Origin: Oxalobacteraceae bacterium
GTDB taxonomy: Bacteria; Pseudomonadota; Gammaproteobacteria; Burkholderiales; Burkholderiaceae_D
NCBI GenBank assembly: GCA_947464955.1
Contig: CANHZI010000019.1
Span: 1 to 39,308, forward strand
DNA: 39,308 nucleotides
Direction of reading: 5' to 3'
Shown: piece by piece, positions 8,291 to 16,551 of the stretch
Numbering within the stretch: position 1 is the stretch's first letter
How the letters are laid out: every line of letters starts with the position of its first letter
The notes under the pieces: generated by a model
The model's database searches: none
The model's input: only the letters and a program-made list of their open reading frames with translations
What the model was told of the DNA's origin: nothing
Made by a program: the position numbers and the translations under genes

Positions 8291-10144
8291 CTAACTTAGC
8301 CTAAGCGTGGAATTCGGCGATTTTCTGATCGCTGTAGGTAGCTTGTTTTCTGAAATTGAAAAAGACGACATCGCTCCCTTCAGGATACGCACCTGCTCTT
8401 CCAATGCCCCAGCAGCAGCTGCTGCCTGTTCAACCAAGGCCGCATTTTGCTGCGTCGCTTCATCCATATGTTCAAGCGCGTGATTGACTTGTTGAATACC
8501 GTCACTTTGTTCCGCCGATGCCACCGTAATCTCGCTAATCACAGCTGCGACTTGCTTGATCGCATCAACGATATCGCTCATTGATGCTCCGGCTCTGTCG
8601 ACCAAAACTGAACCCTCATTCACTTTACCGACAGAATCATTAATTAAGGCCTTAATTTCTTGGGCAGCAGACGCACTACGTTGCGCCAATATCCGTACTT
8701 CGCTGGCAACAACTGCGAAGCCACGGCCTTGTTCACCCGCACGTGCAGCTTCAACCGCCGCGTTCAACGCCAAGATATTGGTTTGGAAGGCAATGCCCTC
8801 AATCACGCTAATAATGTCAACGATTTTCTTCGAGCTATCTGTGATGCCTTGCATCGTGACGACGACTTGATCGACCACTTTGCCACCTTCAAATGCCAGA
8901 TCGGATGCATTCAAAGCCATCTTATTCGCCTCTTTCGCATTTTCAGCATTATGGGCCACAGCGCTCGTCAGTTCCTCCATACTGGCCGAAGTTTCTTCTA
9001 GCGTAGAGGCTTGCTGTTCAGTACGCGACGATAGATCCATATTGCCATTTGCAATTTCAGATGCACCGACTTCAATCGACTCCGTCGCTTTCCGCACATC
9101 AACCACCATCGATTGAATTTGATCAATGAAATGGTTGAAAGCCTGCGCAGTTTGGGCTACCTCATCTTCACCACTAACATGAATACGACGACTCAAATCA
9201 CCACCGCCGCCATCAGCGATTTCAGTCATCGCATCCCGTACATGCTGTAGACCATTTAGTAAGCGGCCCACCACTAGTGTCGTCAGAGGCAACAATACTG
9301 CGAGGACAATCAGCAGGACCACAGCTGAAGTCATCACCAAATGGTCAAGCGCCTCAAGGGCTTTTCCTTTATCGATCACCAATCCCATGTAAATTTCAGA
9401 ACCAGAGATTCTTTGTAATAGTAGAAAATGCGATTTGCCGTCGATATCGAGCACAACAGGATCAGTTGCTTTCGCCAATGCAGGCAGCTTTTCCACAGCC
9501 AAATCAGCCGCCAGTTCTTTGGAAAATTTCATGACCTTGGTTTGGTCAGGATGAGCCAAGATCTGCCCACTCTTATCTAACAAAAAGGCGTAACCACCAC
9601 CAGCGAGCTTGATGGTCATAATTTGTTCAACGATTTTGGTCAGGAACACATCGGAACCCACCACGCCGTCGGCACCTCCATTGACTGGCGCTGCAAAAGA
9701 AATCATCAAACCCGGAGGCGCCACACCCATGTATGGTGCGGTGACGATAGTCTTTTTAGCCTCTGTTGCCTCTTTATACCAAGGCCTGACGGTTGGGTCA
9801 TAGCCTGCAGGCGGTGGATCATCCGGTACATTCACGAAGGTCTTATCTGGCTTCCCTTGATATACGCTCAAAAAGTTTCCGGCTCGTTGCACCATGTTCA
9901 GCGATGTTAGCAAATCGGCGCCACTGCCTAGGCTAGTCGCCATACTCGTCATCATCGCCATATTGGTTTGTATCCAATTACCGAGAAGAGCGTTATAGCC
10001 AGAGGCAACGCCCCGCATTTCTTTATTGAGGTCAGTCTCGATCTGTGACTTTAAGCGCATATAACTACTGATGGTTAACATGATGGTGCAGATCGTGATC
10101 AACACACCAATTACAGCAATTAGCCTCGTTTTTAGAGAGTTCAT
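8291..10144 (-). CDS. Methyl-accepting chemotaxis protein, Cache sensor type
   Basis: This transmembrane chemoreceptor has, from ATG 10144, TM1 (~8-30), a periplasmic dCache-like domain (~40-280; note VRPWYKEA and [19 protein letters not shown]), TM2 (~285-307), HAMP (~308-360) and a cytoplasmic four-helix bundle. The hairpin tip is the near-invariant [20 protein letters not shown] region that binds CheA/CheW. Gln/Glu pairs in the methylation helices ([17 protein letters not shown]) are present. No C-terminal NWETF-type CheR tether is seen. Cache chemoreceptors usually sense amino acids or organic acids, but the ligand is not readable here. The ORF track starts at 10240; ATG 10144 is preferred because TM1 then lies at the N-terminus, while ATG 10165 is also possible. 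No che genes are nearby. Confidence 0.93.
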   Translation of the reverse strand: MNSLKTRLIAVIGVLITICTIMLTISSYMRLKSQIETDLNKEMRGVASGYNALLGNWIQTNMAMMTSMATSLGSGADLLTSLNMVQRAGNFLSVYQGKPDKTFVNVPDDPPPAGYDPTVRPWYKEATEAKKTIVTAPYMGVAPPGLMISFAAPVNGGADGVVGSDVFLTKIVEQIMTIKLAGGGYAFLLDKSGQILAHPDQTKVMKFSKELAADLAVEKLPALAKATDPVVLDIDGKSHFLLLQRISGSEIYMGLVIDKGKALEALDHLVMTSAVVLLIVLAVLLPLTTLVVGRLLNGLQHVRDAMTEIADGGGGDLSRRIHVSGEDEVAQTAQAFNHFIDQIQSMVVDVRKATESIEVGASEIANGNMDLSSRTEQQASTLEETSASMEELTSAVAHNAENAKEANKMALNASDLAFEGGKVVDQVVVTMQGITDSSKKIVDIISVIEGIAFQTNILALNAAVEAARAGEQGRGFAVVASEVRILAQRSASAAQEIKALINDSVGKVNEGSVLVDRAGASMSDIVDAIKQVAAVISEITVASAEQSDGIQQVNHALEHMDEATQQNAALVEQAAAAAGALEEQVRILKGAMSSFSISENKLPTAIRKSPNSTLRLS

Positions 10145-10504
10145 ATTGTTTTCCAATCCGACCATGTCAACAGAAAATAGGCACCGACCTCTGCGCGCTA
10201 CCGCAAGCATCAGACATCGCTTTGCCCAATAAAGTCTCATCTTACCGATAAGAAATAAAAGTGCAATACAGAAACTTTAGGGAACACAACGCAGAAATTT
10301 AGGGTTTGATCACGAGGTACTAAGTACCGATACGTTCGCAAAACGAGTTCGCTTCAAGCTGGTGCACAAAAACCGATAAGCAGCAAGGATTGGTCCATTT
10401 TCCTAGCGCCCATCGAATCAATCCGCCGTCTCCATGCACCTTCTGGGGGCGCAGCAAACAGTCCTCTACTTGGAAACTATTTTTCAACGGTGTTGCAAAA
10501 TTCC

Positions 10505-10549
10505 ATCACATCCTATGCCTTGATTAGCCATCGCCCAACAGGATGTGAT
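10505..10549. repeat. 10-bp perfect inverted repeat with 25-base spacer
   Basis: ATCACATCCT and its exact complement AGGATGTGAT flank 25 bases, about 40 bases upstream of the -35 element of the repressor promoter. There is no T-run, so it is not a typical terminator. It could be a stem in a transcript from upstream or a two-part regulator site. Confidence 0.45.
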
Positions 10550-10588
10550 TGCTGCTGTGCCTTGTTTTAAGTTTGATTTCAAAAATAT

Positions 10589-10617
10589 TTGACAAAAAGA
10601 AAATTCAATTCTACAGT
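10589..10617 (+). promoter_or_regulatory. Putative sigma-70 promoter of the BlaI-type operon
   Basis: TTGACA (perfect -35) is followed after 17 bases by TACAGT (4 of 6 to TATAAT). It lies 51 bases before the repressor ATG and runs into the operator immediately downstream, the geometry expected for an autorepressed operon. Confidence 0.6.
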
Positions 10618-10623
10618 TCAAAT

Positions 10624-10637
10624 TCTACATGTGTAGA
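10624..10637. promoter_or_regulatory. BlaI/CopY-type operator (TACANNTGTA)
   Basis: TCTACATGTGTAGA contains TACA-TG-TGTA, an exact match to the core recognised by BlaI/MecI/CopY-family winged-helix repressors. The flanking TC/GA extends the symmetry to 6-base arms. A half-site CTACA lies 13 bases upstream inside the -10. The site covers the likely transcription start, so repressor binding would block the operon's own promoter. Confidence 0.72.
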
Positions 10638-10667
10638 GAAACACATACTCAATCTTGATCGAATCCT

Positions 10668-11057
10668 ATGGATGAAGAAAACAACGTCACCTTGAGCGAC
10701 TTGCAAATTTCTATCTTGCGTATCCTGTGGGTGAAACCAGAATCGACGACCATGGAAGTGCTCGAAGCCTTGCGTCCGCAACGCATGCTTGCCCACACCA
10801 CCGTATCGACTTTACTCACCCGTCTAGAAAAACGCGGCATCGTGGCGTCTACACGCAACGGTAGGATTCACCACTATCGCGCCCTTATCTCGGAAAACCA
10901 AGTCCAAAAATCGATGGTGACCGATCTACTATCGTCACTCTTTTTTGGCAATGCACAAGCACTCGTCAAACATCTCGTGAGCGAGGACGAGATTAGTGCT
11001 GACGATTTAGCGCAAATACAAAAACTTTTGTCAAAAAAAGGCCGTGATCATGTTTGA
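10668..11057 (+). CDS. BlaI/MecI/CopY-family transcriptional repressor
   Basis: At 129 residues this is a normal length for the family. The N-terminal winged helix (about 8-80) is seen in LSDLQISILRILWVKP, then TMEVLEALRPQRMLAHTTVS and LLTRLEKRGIVAST, which match the family's recognition helix and wing. The C-terminal ~45 residues are the dimerisation helices (SSLFFGNAQALVKHLV). In known systems the repressor is released when a partner M56 membrane peptidase is activated and the repressor is cleaved. That partner gene overlaps the 3' end here. A matching operator lies 31 bases before the start, so autoregulation is likely. No beta-lactamase or copper gene is in view, so the symbols blaI, mecI and copY are not used. 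Confidence 0.92.
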   Translation: MDEENNVTLSDLQISILRILWVKPESTTMEVLEALRPQRMLAHTTVSTLLTRLEKRGIVASTRNGRIHHYRALISENQVQKSMVTDLLSSLFFGNAQALVKHLVSEDEISADDLAQIQKLLSKKGRDHV

Positions 11058-13158
11058 TCTCTTTTGCTTTAAGTTGTTAGAGTTTTTTTGTACCTATTTT
11101 CTACATAGCTCAGCGTTGCTTGTATGCGCTTATTTGCTTAAGCGAAGTGGCGCCCTTAAAAATAGAGCCGTTGCTGAAACGATTTGGCGCTTTGCGTTTT
11201 GGGGTGGATTCGTATCGGCCACCGCCCTTAGCTTGCTCTCAAACGAAAAGCCAAGTCCATCACTCAAGTCCACGATGGAAACCGGCTCTCCTACAAAAAC
11301 GCTAGAGAGAACGCCTCCGACAAATACTCTTACTTCTTTGCCTCAAAGCGAGTCTAAGCAAGAGCTTGCGGTGCGCAAAAAGTCTGAAGATGAGATTCCA
11401 CCTTCGCCAGTTGAACTTGCCTCGAGTATCAATGCAAGCCATTTGCAAGCCGCAAAAACGATCAGCCTCTCAGCAGAGATTAAGCCTTATCTGGGTTACC
11501 TCGCATATGGGTGGCTAGTATTTTTGGTACTAAGCTTGACACAGTTCGCTTTACGTATTGTGCGCCTTAACCAGCAAGTGCATCGGTATCCCCTGTGTCA
11601 GCTGGACTTTCTCAGCCAGCTGGTTGAACGCAAGTTCCCTCAGTTTAAAGATCGATTAACAATTCGATGTTCTGAAACCTGGAGCAGCCCTATCGTGACC
11701 CCCAATAAGGTTATTTGTTTACCAGACTGGACTCTACGAGAACTCGCACCGAAACAACTCGAGATGATGGTCGCGCATGAAGTAGCACACATTCAACGCG
11801 ATGATCCCGTTCTCTCAATTGCATACCGTTTTTTGACGACTGCCTTCTTTTTTCAGCCGATGAACATAATCGCAGAGCGTGAACTCAATAGCTTGGCCGA
11901 ACTCGCCTGCGACGCCTTGGCCAGCGAAAGTTCAATCGAGAAACATCATCTCGCCGAAGCACTGTTTGCCTGCGCCAAAGCAAAGAAACGCAGTAACGAA
12001 ATACCCAAACTTGCGCTCGCCATGGCCAAAGCAAACTCGCCACTTGTAACGAGAGTACGTGTATTGATTGACGAAATGCCGACAATCCCGATGCAACATG
12101 CGAAGTTGATCTACTTTTCTAGCGCCACCGTGATCCTCATGCTGATACTCAGCGTTCCAAGTGTGCGGTTTACATTTACAGAACTGAGAAATCTACCAGC
12201 AATTGCCAGCGTGAACAAAATCACACCTTTGATTGATGCTATAGGCCAGCAGTTAACGGCCGTGAAAGAATTGAATTCAAGTCAGCCAGAAGCAATACCA
12301 GAGAAGCAAGCGACGGACTTAGCATCACTCAATAACACCAGTGAAGCGGTTGTGGCAGCGCCTGCAAACGCCGTCCAATCGGCGCCGATCAATGAACCCG
12401 GCATGCCGACAACTTCAAGCGAGCTACAAGGCACACAAGCAAGCCCGCAATGGACCATCGAGGACGCGAAACAGGCGCTCAACTCCAAGCGTTTGTCGGA
12501 CGCGTATGAGATCTTGCTCACGCTCGCCAAAGCTGACGATACCAAAGCGCAGAGCTTGTTGGGAACGATGTATTGGAATGGCGAGGGGCGTCCGATCGAT
12601 CTCGAAGAGGCTGAAAAATGGTTCCGGCTCGCAGCAAACAAAGGCGATCAAGCAGCGCTTCAATCCGTTCGCCTGATCGACGAAAGAAGACAAAAAAAAC
12701 GCTCAATAGAATTTTATACGGGCGAGTCAAAGAGTGCCGACTATCGATATCTTGAAGACAAATGCCCTGCGCCTACTTATAGCAACTCGCTCTTTGCATC
12801 AAATGCAAAAGCACTTGAGTCTTGGAACAAATGCGCGAAAAAACACTTGAATGCCTTAAGAGCAGCCAAAGCACAAGATCAAATCATTATTCCATCAGCC
12901 TTAATCCCGCTACTAACAGACCGCGAACTTAAAATGGCCGAGGACAATTCTTCTTTGGTGATTGAACACGCTATCGAGAGTATTGCAGTCAGCGAAGCAG
13001 AAATGCGTCGCGGTCTGCAAACATGGAACGATGCCCATCCCAACTTGATTACGAATTCAGCCTATATACCAGCGGCAAAATTACCGGAATCCACAGACAG
13101 AACACCTGAATATCGGGTTGCCGTACCACCTATGCAGTTGAAACAATCCTCACCCTAG
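11050..13158 (+). CDS. BlaR1-like M56 membrane metallopeptidase with C-terminal Sel1 module
   Basis: The N-terminal half resembles BlaR1/MecR1: hydrophobic helices at about 5-27, 38-60, 145-170 and 350-370, with the zinc site HEVAH at 243-247 and a downstream ELACD (285-288) that supplies the third ligand region, preceded by TPNKVICLPDWTLREL. In BlaR1 the cytoplasmic protease loop leads to cleavage of BlaI. The usual penicillin-binding sensor domain is absent. Instead the periplasmic C-terminus has a Gln/Ala/Pro-rich linker, a Sel1/TPR-like repeat (AQSLLGTMYWNGEG...EEAEKWFRLAANKGD) and a ~150-residue unnamed domain (IEFYTGES, YRYLEDKC, KAQDQIIIP). That module is repeated as a separate secreted protein in the next gene. 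The ATG at 11050 overlaps the repressor stop by 8 bases and has AAAGG 8 bases upstream; the track's GTG 11044 is too close to that site. The inducing signal is unknown. Confidence 0.88.
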   Translation: MFDLFCFKLLEFFCTYFLHSSALLVCAYLLKRSGALKNRAVAETIWRFAFWGGFVSATALSLLSNEKPSPSLKSTMETGSPTKTLERTPPTNTLTSLPQSESKQELAVRKKSEDEIPPSPVELASSINASHLQAAKTISLSAEIKPYLGYLAYGWLVFLVLSLTQFALRIVRLNQQVHRYPLCQLDFLSQLVERKFPQFKDRLTIRCSETWSSPIVTPNKVICLPDWTLRELAPKQLEMMVAHEVAHIQRDDPVLSIAYRFLTTAFFFQPMNIIAERELNSLAELACDALASESSIEKHHLAEALFACAKAKKRSNEIPKLALAMAKANSPLVTRVRVLIDEMPTIPMQHAKLIYFSSATVILMLILSVPSVRFTFTELRNLPAIASVNKITPLIDAIGQQLTAVKELNSSQPEAIPEKQATDLASLNNTSEAVVAAPANAVQSAPINEPGMPTTSSELQGTQASPQWTIEDAKQALNSKRLSDAYEILLTLAKADDTKAQSLLGTMYWNGEGRPIDLEEAEKWFRLAANKGDQAALQSVRLIDERRQKKRSIEFYTGESKSADYRYLEDKCPAPTYSNSLFASNAKALESWNKCAKKHLNALRAAKAQDQIIIPSALIPLLTDRELKMAEDNSSLVIEHAIESIAVSEAEMRRGLQTWNDAHPNLITNSAYIPAAKLPESTDRTPEYRVAVPPMQLKQSSP

Positions 13159-13219
13159 TAAGTCATAAACAAAACACTAAAACTGACATCTTTATCCTTG
13201 AATAACCATGGAGACATCA

Positions 13220-14026
13220 ATGAAAAATACTTCAATCAATACCAATAAGACGCAAAGCACGATGATCAAACTCGGTATCGCCGCAATGATCACTCTATCA
13301 GCACAATATGGCGCGGGAGCACTACCTATCAGCATTGGCGCAAGCTATGCGCAGCAAGCAGGGGTGAAGGAAGCCATAGAACTCATCAAGAATAAATCTT
13401 TCGCTCGCGCCCACGAAATTCTTTTGAGCCACGCCAAACAAGGTAACGCAGAGGCTCAAGGACTTCTTGGCGAAATGTATTGGTTTGGTGACGGTGTCGC
13501 TGTCGATGCCAAAGAGGCGGAGAAATGGTTTAAGCTCGGCGCAGAAAAAGCGGATCCAAAATCACAAGGTTTTATCAACCTCATTGCGCAACGTGAAGCG
13601 CGAAAAGGGGAAATTTCTTTCTATACGAATGAGTCCGTTGATCCCAAATTTCGCTACCTAGATAGTAAATGTATTACACCGGATTACGGTATTAATTCAT
13701 ACGCCTACAATCAGAAGTTAAACACGATCTGGCGCAAGTGTTATCGTGAATTTCAAGGAGCAATTAAGCAAGCGAAAGAACAGGATCAAGTTGTCGTTCC
13801 AGAAGACTTGCTTCAAATTCTGACAGAAGATGAGATCAAAAAAGTAGAAGCGAACAATTCAAAAATTGCCGATCTCATTCTCGAGAATATGGAGAAGAGT
13901 AAATCTGAGATCGACAAAGCTTTTGTCGCGTGGGCTGAAACTCGCCGTAATGAGCTGCGTAATTCCATGGCAGAAAAAGCGGAAATTCCTATGCGTACGG
14001 TTGAATTACCAAAAACTGTGCGGTAA
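13220..14026 (+). CDS. Secreted Sel1-repeat protein, paralogue of the M56 sensor module
   Basis: Signal peptide (cut near GASYA-QQA), then one Sel1-like repeat pair (AHEILLSHAKQGNAEAQGLL, GEMYWFGDGVAVDAKEAEKWF) and a domain of ~150 residues. It aligns along its whole mature length with the C-terminus of the upstream M56 protein: WFKLGAEKAD with WFRLAANKGD, ISFYTNES with IEFYTGES, FRYLDSKC with YRYLEDKC, AKEQDQVVVP with AKAQDQIIIP. Two Cys and the LTEDEIKKVEANNS helix are also shared. A free periplasmic copy of a sensor's own domain suggests a ligand carrier, competitor or partner for the membrane protein. The start is ATG 13220, with GGAG 6 bases upstream; the track's ATG 13208 contains that site. 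It lies 61 bases after the M56 gene, same strand, so probably one operon. Confidence 0.85.
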   Translation: MKNTSINTNKTQSTMIKLGIAAMITLSAQYGAGALPISIGASYAQQAGVKEAIELIKNKSFARAHEILLSHAKQGNAEAQGLLGEMYWFGDGVAVDAKEAEKWFKLGAEKADPKSQGFINLIAQREARKGEISFYTNESVDPKFRYLDSKCITPDYGINSYAYNQKLNTIWRKCYREFQGAIKQAKEQDQVVVPEDLLQILTEDEIKKVEANNSKIADLILENMEKSKSEIDKAFVAWAETRRNELRNSMAEKAEIPMRTVELPKTVR

Positions 14027-14033
14027 TTTGATG

Positions 14034-14070
14034 GTGCGAGCTGGATAGAGCGAAAACTTCCAGCTCGCAC
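14034..14070. terminator. Perfect 12-bp hairpin between convergent genes
   Basis: GTGCGAGCTGGA and its exact complement TCCAGCTCGCAC enclose 13 bases, 7 bases after the Sel1 gene stop and 9 bases before the end of the TonB receptor gene. There is no T-run on either side, so it is either a non-canonical bidirectional terminator or a 3'-end stabiliser. Confidence 0.55.
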
Positions 14071-14079
14071 TTCGATCAA

Positions 14080-16338
14080 TCAAAAGCGGTGTTCATAATT
14101 CAAACGGATATTCAGTTTTGGTGGATTGAAGGCGTTGCGCACAACGCTTCCCTGCATGTCTTGATACTGTGAACGTGACATCGGAATCTGATGCAGTAAA
14201 TTACTTGCACTTAAGCGTAGATTCGACTTCGTATCGAACTTCCACAAAGCATAGGCTTCCAAACTCCGGTTTGCACTGCCCCAATTGGTTTGGTACTCAG
14301 AGCTACGCACCAAACCCGCATTTTGAAATGCAAAGCTCGCCCCCACTGTCAGCGGCAATTCTTGAGGTTTATAGTCTAGGCCAAGATTAATTCTCACTGG
14401 CACCTGGGCATCAAGACGATTGTTCGGGCCAGGAACGGTATCAATACTAGAACGATTGAAACCCGCATTCGCCCGGAAATCGATGGCCGGAGCATCGTCC
14501 ATCAACAAACGCAAAGGGAACTTCGCTTCGAGCTCTATTCCGCGTGTCGTCGCATGCCCAACGTTCATTGGCATCAATGCCCACAAATTATCTTGGTACA
14601 ACAAGATATTACGAGTAATTCCGTTGATCTTACGCATGAAGAAATTGACACTAAAAACACCGCCACCATCGACGAAATGCTCGTAGCCAAAATCAAAGCC
14701 TGTCGCTAGTTCTGGCTTCAAATTAGGGTTTGCCAAACTATCCGGTGCAGTTTGACTATTATTGGTTGAATAGTAATGGCGATGGACCAGATCCCAAGAA
14801 TTGACAGCTTTGTAGGTGCGAGAAAACGCAAAACGAAATTGCTGATTAGGGCGATCTGGGACCTTGTACAAAGTCTGAAAAATCGGACTTAATACCGATG
14901 ATCGATTACGAACTGAGGGTAAATCTGTGCCGCGTCCGTTTAGAGTAATACCTTCCCAACGTGCGCCCAAATAAAAGGAAAGCTGCTTGTCTAAAGTCCA
15001 TTCATCTTGCGCATACAAAGCGGAACGCTGTACCTTGAACTCGACATCCTCACGTTGATCAATCGGCATCACGACGGTATTGATTGCCGTTGTACCACGC
15101 GTCAGATTATCACTACTTTGCCAACGGGAAGCAGCCTCCCAGCCCATCGATAATACGTGGTCCTCGATAAATGGCGCTGAGTACTTACCGCTCGTACTCC
15201 ACCCTCGATTATAGTTTTCGGTATCGACATGGCGCGCAAAAAGTGGACTTTCGTTTGCTTGGCGACCGAAGGTATTGCCTGCGGATTTCGCATGCCAATA
15301 ATGCGTCCCAAAACGCAATTCGAGCTTGGCGCTATCACCGAGCTTACGTACCCAACTTAGATTATTACTGAGATTTTGACTATTGTTTTGGGTGTTATAG
15401 TCTTCAAACACAAAGGGATAAAGAGGTCCAATTTCACTCAAGGTATTTAGTCTTGAAAGATTGGTGTTGCTATTGATGCTAATGAAGGAATTCAAACTCA
15501 ATACGTCATCGTTCTCAAAAGTCCAAATCAAGCGCGGGGCGCTCGACACCGATCGATTACGATTATCATCATGTCCCGCTGTTCGACGTAACAGTTGAGT
15601 TTCACCTTGCGCATTTAAATTACGCGTTTGACTAGTGTTACCCGTATTTTCATTGTGTCCAACATAAACATTCAAAGGTAGGCTATAGGCGAGTTGATCA
15701 AATTTATCGGAGAACTGTAAGCTCGTGTACAAGCCTGATGGTTGATCACTCCGTTGATAGTAGCCAAGCTTCAATAAGTACTGCGCTAACTGTACCGATT
15801 TCTTCAAAATGACATTGATCGTGCCCGCAACTGCTTGCGCACTAAATTCCGCACTTGCGGAGCGTACGATTTCTATCCGTTCTATCAAATCAGGAGATAG
15901 GCTTTCTATCGAAAATCCCGGTGGACTTGGCTCGCCATTTAACAAAATTTGAGTATATCCCGCCCCCAAACCTCGCATGCGAATTGCGCCGTTGACCACA
16001 CTCACACTAGGCAAACGCTTTAAGACATCACTGATTTCTGTGTCGCCATAACGTGCGATTTCTTCTTGTGTAATGACGATCTTGCTGGCGGTATCGAATC
16101 GCCTTGCATCGTATTCGCGATTTCCTTTGACCTCAACCTTTTGCGACTTGTCTGAAGAAACGCTCACTGCATTTTTTGTATCTTTACCGAGCTTGCTGTC
16201 TTTAGCGAGCTTTGCATCTTGATAGTCGCCACTAGTACCTAGCTCACCCGCCAACACCTTAATTGGAAAGGCAAATAAAGCGGCAATCACACATGCAATG
16301 GTGGTCGATGGTAGGCGGCGGGACGGAAGAGCGGGCAT
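14080..16338 (-). CDS. TonB-dependent outer-membrane receptor
   Basis: This is a ~752-residue ligand-gated outer-membrane channel that takes up substrates with energy from TonB-ExbBD. Signal peptide (cut near KVLA-GEL), an unusual Lys/Asp-rich spacer (DAKLAKDSKLGKDTK), then a plug domain (about 75-180) with EEIARYGDTEISDVLKRLPS, IRMRGLGAGYTQILLNGEP and a final AVAGTINVILKKS. The 22-strand barrel follows, ending in LNIRLNYEHRF with the terminal Phe needed for assembly. The typical CarboxypepD_reg N-domain is absent. No substrate marker (Fur box, siderophore or B12 genes) was seen nearby. It is convergent with the BlaI/M56/Sel1 operon and does not share its operator, so a link is possible but not shown. 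Confidence 0.92.
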   Translation of the reverse strand: MPALPSRRLPSTTIACVIAALFAFPIKVLAGELGTSGDYQDAKLAKDSKLGKDTKNAVSVSSDKSQKVEVKGNREYDARRFDTASKIVITQEEIARYGDTEISDVLKRLPSVSVVNGAIRMRGLGAGYTQILLNGEPSPPGFSIESLSPDLIERIEIVRSASAEFSAQAVAGTINVILKKSVQLAQYLLKLGYYQRSDQPSGLYTSLQFSDKFDQLAYSLPLNVYVGHNENTGNTSQTRNLNAQGETQLLRRTAGHDDNRNRSVSSAPRLIWTFENDDVLSLNSFISINSNTNLSRLNTLSEIGPLYPFVFEDYNTQNNSQNLSNNLSWVRKLGDSAKLELRFGTHYWHAKSAGNTFGRQANESPLFARHVDTENYNRGWSTSGKYSAPFIEDHVLSMGWEAASRWQSSDNLTRGTTAINTVVMPIDQREDVEFKVQRSALYAQDEWTLDKQLSFYLGARWEGITLNGRGTDLPSVRNRSSVLSPIFQTLYKVPDRPNQQFRFAFSRTYKAVNSWDLVHRHYYSTNNSQTAPDSLANPNLKPELATGFDFGYEHFVDGGGVFSVNFFMRKINGITRNILLYQDNLWALMPMNVGHATTRGIELEAKFPLRLLMDDAPAIDFRANAGFNRSSIDTVPGPNNRLDAQVPVRINLGLDYKPQELPLTVGASFAFQNAGLVRSSEYQTNWGSANRSLEAYALWKFDTKSNLRLSASNLLHQIPMSRSQYQDMQGSVVRNAFNPPKLNIRLNYEHRF

Positions 16339-16551
16339 GAGTGGATTAGATCAAGTGGCGAATGCAGCGCAAAAAGTAAACTAGAATGATAATAGATATG
16401 ACTGTTGCTCTGCACAAAAGTTCCAACTATAAACGGCAGGGGCGATGAAAATCTTGACTGAACTCGTCGCAAGTTGAAGGGTCATATGGCTTTAACACGA
16501 AAAGCAACACATCTCAGCATACCTTTACATGTTCAATGAAGGAAAAAAACC

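Larger units (their letters stand above)
10145..10667. other. Divergent intergenic region upstream of the BlaI-type operon
   Basis: This region separates the chemoreceptor (minus) from the repressor operon (plus). It holds a 13-base palindrome GGTACTAAGTACC at 10316-10328, a near-direct repeat GAAACTTTAGGG/GAAATTTAGGG at about 10271-10303, the 10-bp inverted repeat at 10505-10549, and the promoter/operator at 10589-10637. I see no coding sequence apart from the tail of the alternative chemoreceptor start. Confidence 0.5.

Noticed and set aside
10253-10279. Sigma-28 flagellar promoter for the chemoreceptor (minus strand has TAAAGTTT)
   Set aside because: The -35 matches perfectly, but 11 bases downstream the -10 is TTTTATTT, not GCCGATAA.
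12282-12730. Several minus-strand ORFs within the M56 gene
   Set aside because: Shadows of the coding strand, with the Ala/Ser bias mirrored from the linker and Sel1 region.
10668-13158. Beta-lactam resistance regulators (blaI-blaR1)
   Set aside because: No penicillin-binding sensor domain and no beta-lactamase gene in the window; the names would mislead.
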